Numbered from the stretch's first letter, positions 11,131 through 22,307 are shown. The stretch is 64,000 nt of DNA from Lumbricus terrestris (GCA_949752735.1 OX457037.1:39163096-39227095), one strand, 5' to 3'. Numbers and translations are program-made. The notes: generated by a model from the sequence alone, not told the origin.

Positions 11131-11364
11131 ACAAAAAGCAAGAAATCAAAACACACACCTCAAAGTATGTGCAAAGGCACAACGCCGAAAAAGATAATAA
11201 CTAAATGTCAAACTTATGTGCACAGGCACAGAAGGAGAAAACAAAGAATGCGGGTGCTGCAGAACCTTGGGACCCACTTATAATGTGTATACACGTCTTG
11301 ACCTCAATTGTGTTTTCGATCATTCCATCTCTTTCTATCAACAAACAGTCTTTTGTATTTGACA

Positions 11365-12085
11365 CTAGCTGAACTACCCGGCGTTGCCCGGGAAATTCCG
11401 ATTTTTAGTTCCCAGCCACGCCTGACCCCGCTCCAACGCCGCCCTTCTCACCTCGCCTCACATCAACCCCAATCCGGTCCCACTCTGGTCGCCATTCTCA
11501 CCTCGCCTTCTTCCATCGGGCCCAACCCGGTCCAAGACCGTCCAACCACTTTGAATGCCCAGCGTTGCCCGTGACATTTAGGTTTTCGGTCCAACCCAGC
11601 TCACATCCGTTCATGCTTACGCTATAGGCCTATATTCAGCATTTTTGCGAAACCGCGTGTCAAAAGATATGCCCTCGGCGAAAAATGAGGTTAAAAATCT
11701 ATTGGTTCGTTGAAAACCGATCGGCGAAAATTATTGCGTCTTAAATAGGCTACTGATACATACGATACGGTATAGATATTAATTAACCGCATAACGCGCT
11801 GTAATTTTAAAATAGACCATGACGTCATTAATGTACTGGTCTCAATCATCAATATATCATCGATGGTTTCAATGACTTTTGAAAATATGTTTGAAAGCAA
11901 ATGGCGTCTTTATATATAGATATTAGTCCCAATCTCGGAAAGAGGTAGGATTTTTGGATCGCGAAGCCCGATAGTGTCGTCCAGGGGTGCTAAAAAGTAT
12001 TTTTGTAAATATGAGAAAAATCGGTCGGGTGGATAAGAAGAAAATTGGTTCATTAAATTGCTACGACTTGTATTTTATAGGTTTA
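11365..12085. repeat. Insertion in block Y: ACCCGGCGTTGCCCGGG-type repeat plus unknown sequence
   Basis: Copy B runs from TTTGTATTTGACA directly into TTATGAGCATCATTG (27188-27214). Copy A has 721 extra bases between the same words. The insertion starts CTAGCTGAACTACCCGGCG and contains GTTGCCCGGGAAATT, the same head as the repeat at 12257. A second part after about 11928 (TCCCAATCTCGG) looks different. Non-coding. The class is unknown to me. Confidence 0.6.
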
Positions 12086-12256
12086 GATTATGAGCATCAT
12101 TGCTAGCTATAAGTCAAAAAACAGAGGCGCACGAAAATAATATACCCAAGCGCATGCATGCAGATGTAGGCTACTGTTATCATTTTATGAGGCTTTTCGA
12201 AAGGTCTCCAACCGCAGGATCAAAAAGCACCAGAGACAGAGGACTGTATTATATTG

Positions 12257-13225
12257 TACAAGCTGAAGTACCCGGCGTTGCCCGGGAAATTTAGGATTCG
12301 ACCCACTCCGGCCACAACCCCACCACACCACACTCACCACCACACTCCGACATCCACCGGTACTTCATCCGAGAAATTTGAGTTTTCGGGTGAAAAATTC
12401 TCCCCCCCAAATTTCTCCTATCCCTCCCCCACTCCTCCACAACACGCCGCCACTAACTCCGACGTCCATCGTTACGAAACCCGTGAAATTTTGGTTTTCG
12501 GGAAAAAATTATCTCCCCCAAATTTTCCCATCCCTACCCAACCCCCTCCAAAACACGCCACCACTAACTCTGACCTCCGCCGGTACGCCGCCCGTAAAAT
12601 TTTGATTTTGGGGGAAAAACTTTTCCCCAAAATTTCTCCCCTCTCTCCACCCCCACCTTCCACCCACCCCCACCTTCCACCCCCCCACCACCCTCCACCC
12701 CCACCCCCACCCCACAACACGCCACCACTAACTCTGACCTCAACCGGTACGCCACCCGTGAAATTTTTGTTTTTCTGGGACGAACTGTCAAAATACATAC
12801 GGACATTCGGACATACAGACGGAAGGACAAACTTTGAGAAATATATTGAAGATATTACGTGATCTGCGTTCTTGTGCATACTTGTAGACTGTAACCGGTT
12901 TCGGTTTCTCAACCGAATTCTTGATAAACGGAAATTATTATTGGGCTAGTATGACGTCACGCGGCTGTCGACTCTTTACTAATGCCGCAATGCGCAAAAT
13001 TAACGGTGATTAAATATGATAAAAACGCTAATTTCTCGGGTTCTAAGGTGAATTGAAAACTGAAAATAGTCATCCTGGCCTGAAAGTTTGGGTAAGAATC
13101 AATTGCAAAAATGTTGGTAGACCGACGCTCTGTCATTTCTGAGCGTTTTCTGGGTCGAAGAGTCAAAATACATCCGGACATCCATCCGGACACACAAACG
13201 GAGGGACAAACTTTGAGAAATATAT
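12257..13225. repeat. Second ACCCGGCGTTGCCCGGG-headed repeat with internal tandem modules
   Basis: Begins AAGCTGAAGTACCCGGCGTT and contains about four degenerate modules of roughly 90-150 bp (near 12340, 12450, 12565 and 12725). Each has ACTAACTCYGACCTC, a CCGGTACG-like word, GTGAAATTTT and a C-rich CCCCCAAATTT tail. After these comes a GGACATTCGGACATACAGACGG stretch, repeated in variant form at 13155-13205. The 202-aa frame on the plus strand and the glycine-rich frames on the minus strand are products of this repetition. Copy B lacks the whole insertion (compare 27340-27365). Confidence 0.6.
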
Positions 13226-13310
13226 TAAAGATTGTTTTGTATTGTTTTGTATTGTTTTGCATTGTTTCGTATTGTTTTGTATTGTTTTTTGTTTTGTATC
13301 GTTTTGTATT
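13226..13310. repeat. (ATTGTTTTGT)n simple repeat
   Basis: About eight imperfect 10-bp units of ATTGTTTTGT. A shorter version is at 27354-27385 in copy B, so the seed existed before the duplication. Confidence 0.8.
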
Positions 13311-13485
13311 GTATATAATATATCTTACAGCACTTGTCATGACAGCCCGTAGGAAATCAGAAAAATTTCAAGCAGCGAAGGGCTGAAGATGACACCCCCA
13401 ATAAGATCTTACTACGGATGGAGGGAGTGAGGTCATTTCACATGTAGAAGGGCCTACAATGGCAAAGGCGCGGTGTTGGGCCATG

Positions 13486-13955
13486 CTAGTTTTTACCCGG
13501 GGAACTATAATTTTATGGAAGATCAAGTCGGTCAGCAAACCGGAGAGGGCGGGAAGAGACTGCGTAGAGGGTGTTTGTGCATCAAGTCACAAAGGTATTT
13601 AGGAGCTTGTCCATTTTGACTTTTTGAGTTCTTCAGACTAAAAGCATGCAGCAGCGCGAATTGGATACAGGAGGCAAAAGGAAACCTGTGTCATTATTGT
13701 GTCAGTTATGGGCTAAGAAACAGTATGAATCAATCATTTAGTGGTCGTACATGTAGGCCTACATCGTTGCTCACGCGACAGAGTCGACGTCTCACATATT
13801 GCACGTGAATTTGTTGCAAAGTGTTAGTCACGGAAACTGATCTTTGGCGATATTAAGTGACTCTTGAACATGGGCGGAGACTTGGGGGTGAGGTCAGGAG
13901 AAGATCCCCAAAGTTTGTGGTGGGGGGACGGAGATGCTTATGTCCTCAAAAATTT
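13486..13955. other. Intergenic, no gene seen
   Basis: Unique-looking sequence after the end of block Y similarity (about 13485). No long frame, RNA gene or transposon end could be recognised. Confidence 0.3.
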
Positions 13956-13959
13956 CATA

Positions 13960-14400
13960 ATTATCGTTATAATTACAGTACTATCCTCTGTTTATCTATG
14001 TACAATAAGCCATTTTGCTAAGGTGACAGCTTAAAAACTGCCATTACCGTAGGCAAATAAAAAAATTCTTAAACAATTGGGAGGGATATTTTTTGAAATC
14101 TTAAAGTCTTAAAGTCATAAACGATGTTTTTAGCAATTAAATATTATTATGAGCAATTTAGTTAAGATGACATCTTAAAATGATACGTTTACAGTGTGCA
14201 AATCTCAAAAAATTGTAAGCATTTGGGAGGCAACACTCTGAAGTTTTAAACTATAATATTTTACTATCAGCAATGAGCAATTTTTTTTATTAAAGTATAT
14301 ATCTTAAAATCCTACCATTACAGCAAGGAAATTTTAAAAATTAAAAATGCTACCATTAGGTCCATTACAGTGTGAAAATTTCGGCCGCTCGTTCCCCCCA
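13960..14400. repeat. Degenerate modular repeat, related to the hAT element at 47877
   Basis: Three to four modules of about 110-130 bp repeat the words TTAAGATGACATCTTAAAA, TACCATTACAGTGTG and AATTTCRAAAAATT with variations (near 14020, 14160, 14290 and 14360). The reverse complement of this wording (AGCTGTCATCTTAAAATT, CACTGTAG) is what fills the element at 47877-49039. This is probably a fragment of the same transposon family. Terminal repeats were not found here. Confidence 0.5.
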
Positions 14401-14594
14401 AGTCAGGACCAAGTCTCCACCTATGCTCTTGAGTCTCGACCTTCCTCGAGTACGGGTAGGCCTATTTTCATGTCTGGTTTTAATGTTTTTTGTCTTTTCA
14501 ATTGCCACCACCAGCAAAAACAACAAAACCATCACCACCGAATCACCATTGGGAGGGATATTTTTTTGGGTCTAGACTCGGATTTTCCAGGTGA

Positions 14595-16275
14595 ATGTTG
14601 CCTCATCCAAGTCTCCACATCGAAGTCCTGCGAGCTGGACATTATTCCTCCATTCATTGTTAAAGAGTTTCTAGATGAGTTTTTGCCATTTTTACTATTA
14701 TTATGCAATTCTTCGCTGGCTCAGGGTGTGGTTCCAGTTCAACACAAAAGAGCTCTGATTTTTCCCTCTCTCAAGCGCCAGGGTCTAGACCCAAGTGTTC
14801 CCTCCAGTTATCGACCCATTTCCAATCTCTCTTTTCTCTCCAAACTCCTGGAAAAATGTATTTCGCTCCAGCTAGTTGACTATCTTGAAACCAACTCACT
14901 AATGCCCCCTCTTCAATCTGGCTTTAGGAAATATCATTCTACTGAATCTCTTATTACTCGCTTACTTACTGACATCTTTGCCGCTTTTGATCAATCCCAC
15001 ATTACCTTACTTGCCCTGTTTGACGTCAGTGCAGCGTTCGACACTGTTGACCATTCTATTCTACTCGAGCGTCTGTCCAAATCTTTTGGCATTGGTGACT
15101 CTGCCCTCCTCTGGCTTAGTTCTTTCCTCTCTGATCGCTCTGTATCTGTGATCTTTGGATCCACACGCTCCTCCTGTACCTTTGTTCCCTACGGCCTGCC
15201 TCAAGGCTCTGTCCTGGCGCCGCTTCTATACATCCTATATACTGCTGATCTATTGAACCTATTATCCCGCAAGGGTGCCTCTGCTCATCAATACGCTGAT
15301 GATACACAAGCATTTGTCCACGGTTCTCCCAGTGCTGCCTCTTCACTGGTTGCAACTATCCTTGACGCCACCATGGAACTGAACCAATGGATGTCTTCTA
15401 ACCGTCTTCGCCTTAACTCTGATAAAACCCAATTCATCTGGCTTGGTGGTAGAGTCCAGCTCGCCAAGATTGATATGGAGCTCCTCAGCACGTTGTACCC
15501 AGATATCCAATTTTCTCCAACTGTTCGTGATCTGGGTTTTACTCTGGATCCAATTCTTTCTCTTACTGATCATGTTAACCGAATCTCTCGAACATGTTTC
15601 TATCACTTGCGACAATTGCGTACTATCCGCCACTCACTCTCCCTTCAAGCGGTCAAGGCGCTTGTCCATGCTTTGATTTGCTCTAGAGTCGACTTTGGAA
15701 ACTCTGCCTATGCTGGTCTCTCCTCTCTTAACCTCTCTAAGCTTCAGTCTATTCTTAATGCTGCTGCCCGCTTAATTGCTGGTCTTCCCAAATTCTCTCA
15801 CATATCTGATTTTATTCGGGACACTTCATTGGCTTCCTGCACCTCAGCGCATTGAGTTCAAGATCCTGACTCTTATGCGCAACTCTCTTCTCGGGGTAGC
15901 CCCCTCTTATCTTCGGGCACTGTGTAACTTGGTCTCCACTCTTCCTGGCCGCTCTGCCCTTCGATCTGCTGCCAATGGCCTTCTAGTTGTCCCGCGCATG
16001 CGTGGAGCTACGGCCCAGTCCAGAAGCTTCGCATATCTTGGTCCTACTTGTTGGAACCGCCTTCCTCACAAGCTCCGTTCTGAGCTTCTTGGCCTTTCTC
16101 TTCCCCTGTTCCGTAAACGTCTGAAAACTATACTATTTGTTAGCGGTGAGCACTAGCTTGGGTCGGGAGCGCCACTGAATCTGTGAGCGGCGCTATATAA
16201 ATGTTCAATTACTATTACTATTACTATTACTATTACCATTACCATCACCACCACAACTACCACAACTATCACCAC
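14595..16275 (+). mobile_element. L2-type LINE, 5' truncated, with microsatellite tail
   Basis: RT coding sequence is followed by a short 3' UTR ending GGCGCTATATAAATG and a (TTACTA)n tail at 16207-16240. The GCGCTATATAAA 3' end with a short repeated tail is typical of L2-group LINEs and of SINEs that share their 3' end. The same tail occurs in several SINEs of this window and in the fragment at 44749-45096. Confidence 0.85.
14600..16156 (+). pseudogene. L2-type reverse transcriptase with frameshift
   Basis: The frame enters RT near 14600 and shows SYRPISNLSFLSKLLEK, LFDVSAAFDTVDHSILLERL, GLPQGSVLAPLLY and catalytic QYADDTQAF, then the thumb and VDFGNSAYAGL. At about 15815-15830 the frame shifts. 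The first frame ends at 15855, while the conserved LHWLPAPQRIEFKI segment and C-terminal WNRLPHKLRSELLG continue in another frame to 16156. The endonuclease is absent. Two defects (5' truncation and frameshift) make it inactive. The N-terminal part of the 14347 frame is unrelated flanking repeat. Confidence 0.85.
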
Positions 16276-16305
16276 AATATCATCGTCATCATCATCACCA
16301 TGTCT
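16207..16305. repeat. L2 tail microsatellite, (TTACTA)n grading into (CAC/CAT)n
   Basis: Simple repeat directly after the L2 3' end, drifting to CACCACAAC and CATCATCATCACC units. Confidence 0.85.
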
Positions 16306-16375
16306 CGTTCCAGAGTCAGCACCTGAGTCTATATTTGCTCATGCATGGGCTCCAAATCTGTTGTTAGGCCTACAT

Positions 16376-16834
16376 TGTAGCCATTAGATGTCTACGGCCC
16401 GTCTTCTCTTCCGTACTCTCTCTTACTTGGTGCGTGGGAGGGCCTTGCCTATTTAAGGGCCTGCGGTCGTGCATAGGGTCCCTTCCGTTGTGGTGTGTGG
16501 TGAGCGTGGTTCCTGTCTCTTGTTGAGCGGTTTGGCGGTGGTTCTTCCTCGTGGTCATGCGAGTTAACCTGCGGGTTCCTTCTTCTACGTCGCCGTCTCG
16601 CCCTGTTGGCGGTCTGGCCGTTCATCCGTCTTCCTTGGCTCCGTTAGCCTTGTCTGCCGTGCTGTCGTTCGTACTGAGTTCTCTGGTCTGTTCGACTTCG
16701 TATCTACTAGACGGTAACGTTTTGTTTATTACGCTGTATATTTTGCTCGCTTCTGAATAAATCGATGTTTATTTCATCCAAATTGGGACCTTATTCTATT
16801 AATCATACCCCGTAGACGGCCATTGAACCCAACA
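16376..16834 (+). repeat. 5' LTR of G1
   Basis: 459 bp, begins TGTAGCC and ends CCCAACA (TG...CA ends). A TATTTAA box is at 16450-16456 and an AATAAA polyadenylation signal at 16756-16761, giving a conventional U3-R-U5 order. Identical by eye to 22616-23074. The 69-aa frame inside is not shared with the LTR of G2 and is not called. Confidence 0.93.
16450..16456 (+). promoter_or_regulatory. TATA-like box in G1 5' LTR
   Basis: TATTTAA within GCCTATTTAAGGGC. The same GCCTATTTAA context is conserved in the LTR of G2 at 31616-31623 although the surrounding sequence differs, which supports a promoter role. Confidence 0.6.
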
Positions 16835-16836
16835 TA

Positions 16837-16849
16837 TGGGGGCCCTCCG
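16837..16849 (+). other. Candidate primer-binding site of G1
   Basis: TGGGGGCCCTCCG starts 2 bp after the LTR end, the expected place for a site complementary to a tRNA 3' end (TGG complements CCA). The tRNA was not identified. Confidence 0.45.
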
Positions 16850-17123
16850 TTCTTTTGACCGGTTTTTTGCGTAATTCCGTTGGAAAATTTCGGAAATTTT
16901 GGTCCCTATGGTTCGCAGGAATTTTGGTGAATTTTGCCGTTTTTTCGGAAATTTTGCGAAGTCGCATTTCGTTTTGTGGGGGCCTGGGCTATTGTTTTGA
17001 GTTGGAGGCCGAAATTTTGTGCGTTTTGCACGTTTGATGGTCTTGCAGTGGACTGTCGTTCGCCTGTCTTTTGGTGGAATTTTGGGAAAATTTTGGTCCG
17101 TTGGTCTGCGCAGTTAGACTATT

Positions 17124-18482
17124 ATGGCGTCGACGGCGGAAGGTAATCTTCTTGAATGGGATGAGATAGTGGATTTGCCGGTTGACGAATTGAGACAATA
17201 TTGTGTGACGTTGGGTGAGGACGTTAAAGGTTTATCGAAACCTCAATTACAGAAGTTGGCTAGAAGAGCGTTGTCGCCTAAACACGGAAGTGAGGAGTGG
17301 AAACTTCGGGCACAAGCGAAGCGAGAGGCCGTCGAAATGGAGCGCCTGAAATTTAAAGAGGACAGAGACTTTGAGTGGCAAGTCGAGAAAGAGAAAATGA
17401 GAATGGCAGCTGAGGCGGAGGAGAGGAAAATAGCAGCTGAGACCGAGAAAATGAGAATAGCAGCTGAAATCGAGGAGAAGAAAATGAAGATGGAAGCTGA
17501 GGCTGAGGAGACGAAAAGGAGATTTGACATGGAGGAGAAAAGGATGAATTTGGATGTCGAAAGACAGAAATTGGATATGGAAATGAGGAGAGTAGAATTA
17601 GGAGGTGTGACAGAACGACCTGTACAGACCAAGGAGGATTTTCGTTTTGGGGCGGCAATGAAGTTTGTTCCAAAATTTGACCCCTCAGATATTGAACATT
17701 ATTTTGCGGCATTCGAACAGGCGATGGCATTGCATAAGATTCCGATGGAAAAATGGTCATCCCTTTTACAGCCACAACTGTCGGGAAAGGCGGCAAAAGT
17801 ATTTGCGTCTTTGTCTATGGATGATTGTGTTGATTATGCTATTGTTAAAACTGCGCTCCTCACTGCTTATGAACGGATACCTGAATTCTATCGGAAGAAA
17901 TTTCGGGAGATGAGAAAAGAACCACGGGAGACTTTTGCAAATTATGCCTATCGTATGCAGATCCCTTTTCAGCGTTGGATAGAGGGTACAAATTCGAGGG
18001 ATGATTTGGCTAAATTTAAAGAGGTTGTACAGATGGAGCAATTTGTACAGGCGTTACCGCTAGAGGTCCACACGTGGCTTTTGGACAAAAGTCCTGAGAG
18101 TGTAGCGAGTGCTGCACGAATGGCAGATGAATACGCTGTTTTGTATAAACAGGGGCCGAGTAATTATGCTGGGGGATTCCAAAGGAATTTTTCTGAGCGT
18201 ACAAACCGATTCTCATCTGAGGATAGTGAGAAGCAAGATGTGTGGGAGCGTCGGGGCTCTGGGCACAAGGAAGGTGTGCGCAATGATTCAAAATGGTGTA
18301 AGCGTTCGCCTCAAAGAGGGACGTATGGGTTTAAACAGCCTAGTCGTCAAAATGATGACGTGGATGGGTTTGGGGAGCAGGTCACGTGTTCGTACTGCAC
18401 GTTCGGTCCCAATGCCGGAAATTACAACGAAAGGAGGGGCCTGACATTGAAAACTGGAGGGGTCCGAAACCAGTGGGTTTAG
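17124..18482 (+). CDS. Gag of G1 (coiled coil, capsid with SCAN-like C-terminus)
   Basis: The start ATGGCGTCG matches the start of G2 (32298). Residues about 60-160 are a highly charged, repetitive coiled coil (units such as EAEERKIAAETEK). From about 173 there is a retrotransposon capsid domain (KFVPKFDPSDIEHYFAAFEQ), and at about 300-345 a segment EQFVQALPLEVHTWLLDKSP resembling the SCAN dimerisation domain. A zinc knuckle should follow at about 419 but is disrupted. Only its first cysteine pair (CSYC) remains before the frame diverges, and the frame terminates at 18482 while homology to pol continues in the 18386 frame. Gag would form the particle and bind the element RNA. In G2 the corresponding CCHC box is intact. 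Confidence 0.88.
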   Translation: MASTAEGNLLEWDEIVDLPVDELRQYCVTLGEDVKGLSKPQLQKLARRALSPKHGSEEWKLRAQAKREAVEMERLKFKEDRDFEWQVEKEKMRMAAEAEERKIAAETEKMRIAAEIEEKKMKMEAEAEETKRRFDMEEKRMNLDVERQKLDMEMRRVELGGVTERPVQTKEDFRFGAAMKFVPKFDPSDIEHYFAAFEQAMALHKIPMEKWSSLLQPQLSGKAAKVFASLSMDDCVDYAIVKTALLTAYERIPEFYRKKFREMRKEPRETFANYAYRMQIPFQRWIEGTNSRDDLAKFKEVVQMEQFVQALPLEVHTWLLDKSPESVASAARMADEYAVLYKQGPSNYAGGFQRNFSERTNRFSSEDSEKQDVWERRGSGHKEGVRNDSKWCKRSPQRGTYGFKQPSRQNDDVDGFGEQVTCSYCTFGPNAGNYNERRGLTLKTGGVRNQWV

Positions 18483-20740
18483 TACAAACTTTGTCGGCAC
18501 CTGTTCAGGAACAGAGTTTTCAGAAGCCTATTGAAAATGTCGATAAAATGTATGCTCCTTTCTGTGTGAATGGGTGTGTCATTAATGATATGCATGAACG
18601 CAAGGATGGTATTTTTCTTCGGGACTCCGGAGCTCTGCAATCTTTAGTCTCTGCTGAATGGTTGGATGAACATGATTTTGTGCAGTTGGATGAAACTAGA
18701 CTTCTGCGCGGTATATCTGGTCAAGTTATGGAGCGCCCGCTTGTGAAATTAAATGTTGACTGTGCATTTGTGAAAGGCGAAATTCTTTGCTGTATGATGA
18801 ATTCTCTTCCTATGAACGGTGTACAAGTTGTTATTGGGAATGATATTGCGCTTGCTGGTGATGTTGTTGATGTGGCTATTACGACAAGGGCGAGAGCACG
18901 ACAATATGCAGCAGAACGAAGTGAGACAATAAGCGCTGTGTGCAGTGAACCGACGCGCGTGGAGGCGACGAGTGTGGGTCATAGTGCAGAGTCGGTCGAT
19001 CAGGCATTAATGACAGGTGATTTATTGGGTGTGTCAAATGACCCAGCGCTTTTAGAGCCCGGTGATTTAGCAGCTTTATTTGCACAGACTGAAAGTATTG
19101 ACGAAGACTGGACAGAGATCTGTGTTCCGAGATCTGAATTTATAATGAGGCAAAGAAATTGTCCAGATTTGGTTCCATTGTTTGCGCTGGCGGAAAATAA
19201 ATCGACAGGTGATGACAGTGTACAACCGTATGCATTGGTTGAAGGTGTGTTGGTGCGTCGGTGGGACGATAAATTAACTCCATTCGGTATGGGTGTGTCA
19301 CAAATTGTGGTTCCACGCCAATTGAGAAGGAAGATGTTGCATGTTGCACATGATATACCAGCTTCGGGTCATCTGGGAACACAGAAGACATTGGACAGAC
19401 TGTTAAAACATTTCTGGTGGCCACTTGTGAATAAGGATGTACGTGAGTACTGTCGTTCATGTGATGTTTGTCAGAGGTTGGGTAAAGGTTCAAGGAATTA
19501 TAGAGCGCCTATGGTCAGTGTGCCTGTTATGCAAGAAGTGTTTGAACGTCTCGCTGTGGATATCGTTGGTCCCCTAAGTGTTTGTGCCTTAACGGGTAAC
19601 AGATTTATACTTACGGTGATTGATTTGGCATCGCATTTCCCATTTGCTTTTCCTTTGAAGACTCATACGGCACAGGATGTTGCGAAATGTTTGTGTGAAG
19701 TGTTTACGATGTTCGGTTTTCCGAAAGAAATTCTTTCTGATTGTGGAAGTGAATTCATGTCTGATTTGATGCAAGTGTTTGTGCATGAATGTGGTATTCT
19801 ACAATTGAAGACTAGTCCTTATAGACCACACACGAATGCTTCGTGTGAACGCTTCCATCGTACTATGAAAGATATGTTGAAGGCGTTGGCTGAAACATAT
19901 CCGGGTTCGTGGGATACCATGCTCCCTTGGGTGTTGTTTGCATATAGAGAAGTTCCTCTACAGAGTACTGGGTTTTCTGCTTTTGACTTGATGTATGGTA
20001 GGGATGTTCGAGGTATGCTTCAGTTGATGAAAGAGGCATGGTTGTCAAAAGATATTGTGAACGAAGTGTCTGGAAAGAATGTGATTGAATATGTCTTACA
20101 ATTGCGTGAGCGTATGCGTGTTGGGTTGCACATGGCTGGTGAAAATGCTGTTGTTGCTAAGGCTAAGTCAAAGCAACTGTATGATAAGCATTCGAGGGCT
20201 GTCACTTTTGAAGAAGGCGAGAAAGTCCTTTTGTTGATTCCGTTGGTGGGTAAACCTTTACAGGCCAAATATTGTGGACCTTATGTGGTGTTGCGTCGGC
20301 TGGGTCCGGTTGACTATTCGGTATGTACACCGGATAGAAGGAAAACAGAACGAGTGGTACATGTGAATCTTATGAAGCGGTATGTGGATCGTGCGGATGT
20401 GTTGCATGATGTACCGGACGATGATGTGGTTGCTTCTGTGTTGTTGGTGAATACGGATGTAAAGGTGACTGAGTTGACTTTGGAGGATAAAGTCTTACAA
20501 TGTGATGTGTCTGATGAATGTCGTGATGAATTACGTGATGTTTTGCATGACTTTGCACATGTGTTTAGTACGTTACCGGGTAAAACTGATATGGTGTCAC
20601 ATCGAATTGAATTAGTCGAAGGTGCTCGTCCTGTTCGACAGTCCCCTTATCGATTGAATCCTGAGCGGATGGCTAAGGTGGAGAAAGAGGTGGAACAGTT
20701 GTTGAAGGCTGGGATCATAGAGGAATCTGAGAGTCCTTAG
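18386..20740 (+). pseudogene. Pol of G1, first part: protease, integrase, start of RT
   Basis: This frame continues gag after the frameshift between about 18395 and 18440. It has an aspartic protease motif LRDSGALQSLVS, then the integrase zinc-binding region (H...H and CRSCDVC near 19330-19475). The catalytic core follows with D in VDIVGPL, D in LSDCGSEF and E in NASCERFH, then a GPY/F-like module (KYCGPYVVLRRLGPVDY), then the beginning of RT (SPYRLNPERM). A TAG stop at 20738-20740 interrupts RT where G2 has a tryptophan codon, one base different. Integrase upstream of RT is directly visible and is the key diagnostic feature. The stop prevents production of RT and RNase H from a simple read-through. 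Confidence 0.9.
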
Positions 20741-21883
20741 GCGGCTCCGATTGTCATGGTTCCTAAGCCAGACGGTACGGATCGCTTGTGTTCGGATTTC
20801 AGGAAACTGAACGGTCTGTCCGTAGCGGATCCATTTCCGATGCCCCGGGTGGAGGTCTTAATTGATCGACTGGGAAAATCCCGCTATTTGACAAAATTGG
20901 ATATGACCAAAGGATATTGGCAGATTCCAATGCATCCTGATTCAGTCCCGTTGACTGCTTTTGTAACCCCGAGGGGTCATTACCAGTGGAAATTCATGAG
21001 CTTCGGATTGAAAAATGCGCCTGCATCATTTTCAAGGTTGATTACGAAAGTTTTGAATGGATTGGATGATTTTTGTGATGCGTATCTGGACGATATAATC
21101 ATTTTCAGTTTGGAATGGTCTGATCATTTGATACACTTGCGTAAGGTGTTGAGTAGGATTGCGGATGCATGTTTGACTTTGAACTTGGCTAAATGTGTCT
21201 TTGCAAATGCGGAAGTGGATTTTTTGGGTCACCACATTGGAGTGGATGGTGTACAGCCACGGGTAAAGAAGGTGGAGGCTGTCTTACGTTTTTCCAGACC
21301 TGGTAATAAGAAACAGGTGCAATCGTTTCTTGGTCTTGCGGGTTACTATAAGCGATATTTGCCTCACTACTCTGACATTGCTTTGCCGCTTACGGCGTTA
21401 ACGAAGAAAGGAATTCCTTTTAGATGGAATGAGGAAGCAGAGAATGCCTTTGTTGATTTGAAATCTCGTCTTGCTTCTCGACCTATTCTTAGACCTCCTG
21501 ACTTTTCTAAACAGTTTTGTGTTGGTGTTGACGCATCTCAATTCTGTGTGGGAGCCTGCTTGTTTCAGATGCACGACGGCTTGGAACATCCGATCTGCTA
21601 CATCAGCCGGAAGCTTCTGACGCATGAAGTCCGATACTTGACGATCGAAAAGGAGGCGTTGGCTCTGATGGTCTCGCTGCGGGCCTTCAGTGTGTACTTC
21701 GGGTCGGCACTCGTCCTGGTATACACGGACCATAAGCCTCTGCAATTCATCCATCAGATGGCCAATAAAAATATGAAACTTCTGCGATGGAGTCTGGAAC
21801 TCGAACAATACAATCTCGACATTCGACATCGGCCTGGCAAGTTAAATGTTCTGCCAGACATTCTCAGCCGTCCGTCGCAGTAA
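20741..21883 (+). pseudogene. Pol of G1, second part: reverse transcriptase and RNase H
   Basis: After the stop the same frame stays open to 21883. RT motifs are RLCSDFRKLN, LTKLDMTKGYWQIP, FGLKNAPASF and catalytic CDAYLDDIIIF. RNase H follows with FCVGVDASQFCVGACLF, the IEKEALALM helix and VYTDHKPL, ending DILSRPSQ at the stop. All Ty3/gypsy RT landmarks are present and typical of Metaviridae. It is separated from the upstream part only by the single TAG codon, so the lesion is recent. Confidence 0.9.
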
Positions 21884-22010
21884 CGTCGTTGGAATCCTGT
21901 TGAGGCCTTGTCATTGGGGTCTCGGCAGGGATTCTGTCGTCAACGTCCTCGAGCGTGACAGAGACACTCTCTGTTACGTTCTGTGTCAATCATGTGTCAT
22001 CGTCAGAGAA

Positions 22011-22143
22011 ATGGAAATTCTTGTATGAACACTTCAGTGGGTGTCATTGTCAGTTAACATGGAAATTCTTGTATGAACACTTCAGTGGGTGTCATTGTCA
22101 GTTAACATGGAAATTCTTGTATGAACACTTCAGTGGGTGTCAT
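22011..22143 (+). repeat. 48-bp tandem repeat in the 3' untranslated region of G1
   Basis: Nearly three copies of a 48-bp unit starting ATGGAAATTCTTGTATGAAC at 22011, 22059 and 22107. G2 has an unrelated 49-bp repeat in the same place. Confidence 0.9.
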
Positions 22144-22307
22144 GCGAGCGGCTGTCAGTCACTTTCCAGAAAAAGTGTGAAAATCTTCAAAGTCTTGTTC
22201 CGGATCTGTTCAAGAGTTGGGGGTTCTTGTTTGTTGACTCGGTTCTGTGATGAGCTGAGGGGGTTAACTCTGTTAAGCGTTAGTCTTATTTGGCTTTGGC
22301 CAACGAT

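Larger units (their letters stand above)
4352..11249 (-). mobile_element. CR1-like LINE, near full length, interrupted by a hAT element (LINE B)
   Basis: The minus-strand element consists of a short 5' region (11131-11249), one long ORF (7828-11130) and a 3' UTR (7827 down to 7806, then 4871 down to about 4352 after removing the inserted hAT element and one target-site copy). Near the 3' terminus there is an AATAAA on the minus strand at about 4369-4374. Borders are approximate. They come from the empty paralogous site at about 27050-27085, where CTCAAGACTGCGGG runs on to GGTGCTGCAGAACC. Net length without the insertion is about 4 kb, normal for a CR1 element with one ORF. Confidence 0.75.

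Noticed and set aside
12254..12912. Proline-rich plus-strand and glycine-rich minus-strand frames
   Set aside because: Low-complexity translations of a tandemly repeated C-rich transposon segment.
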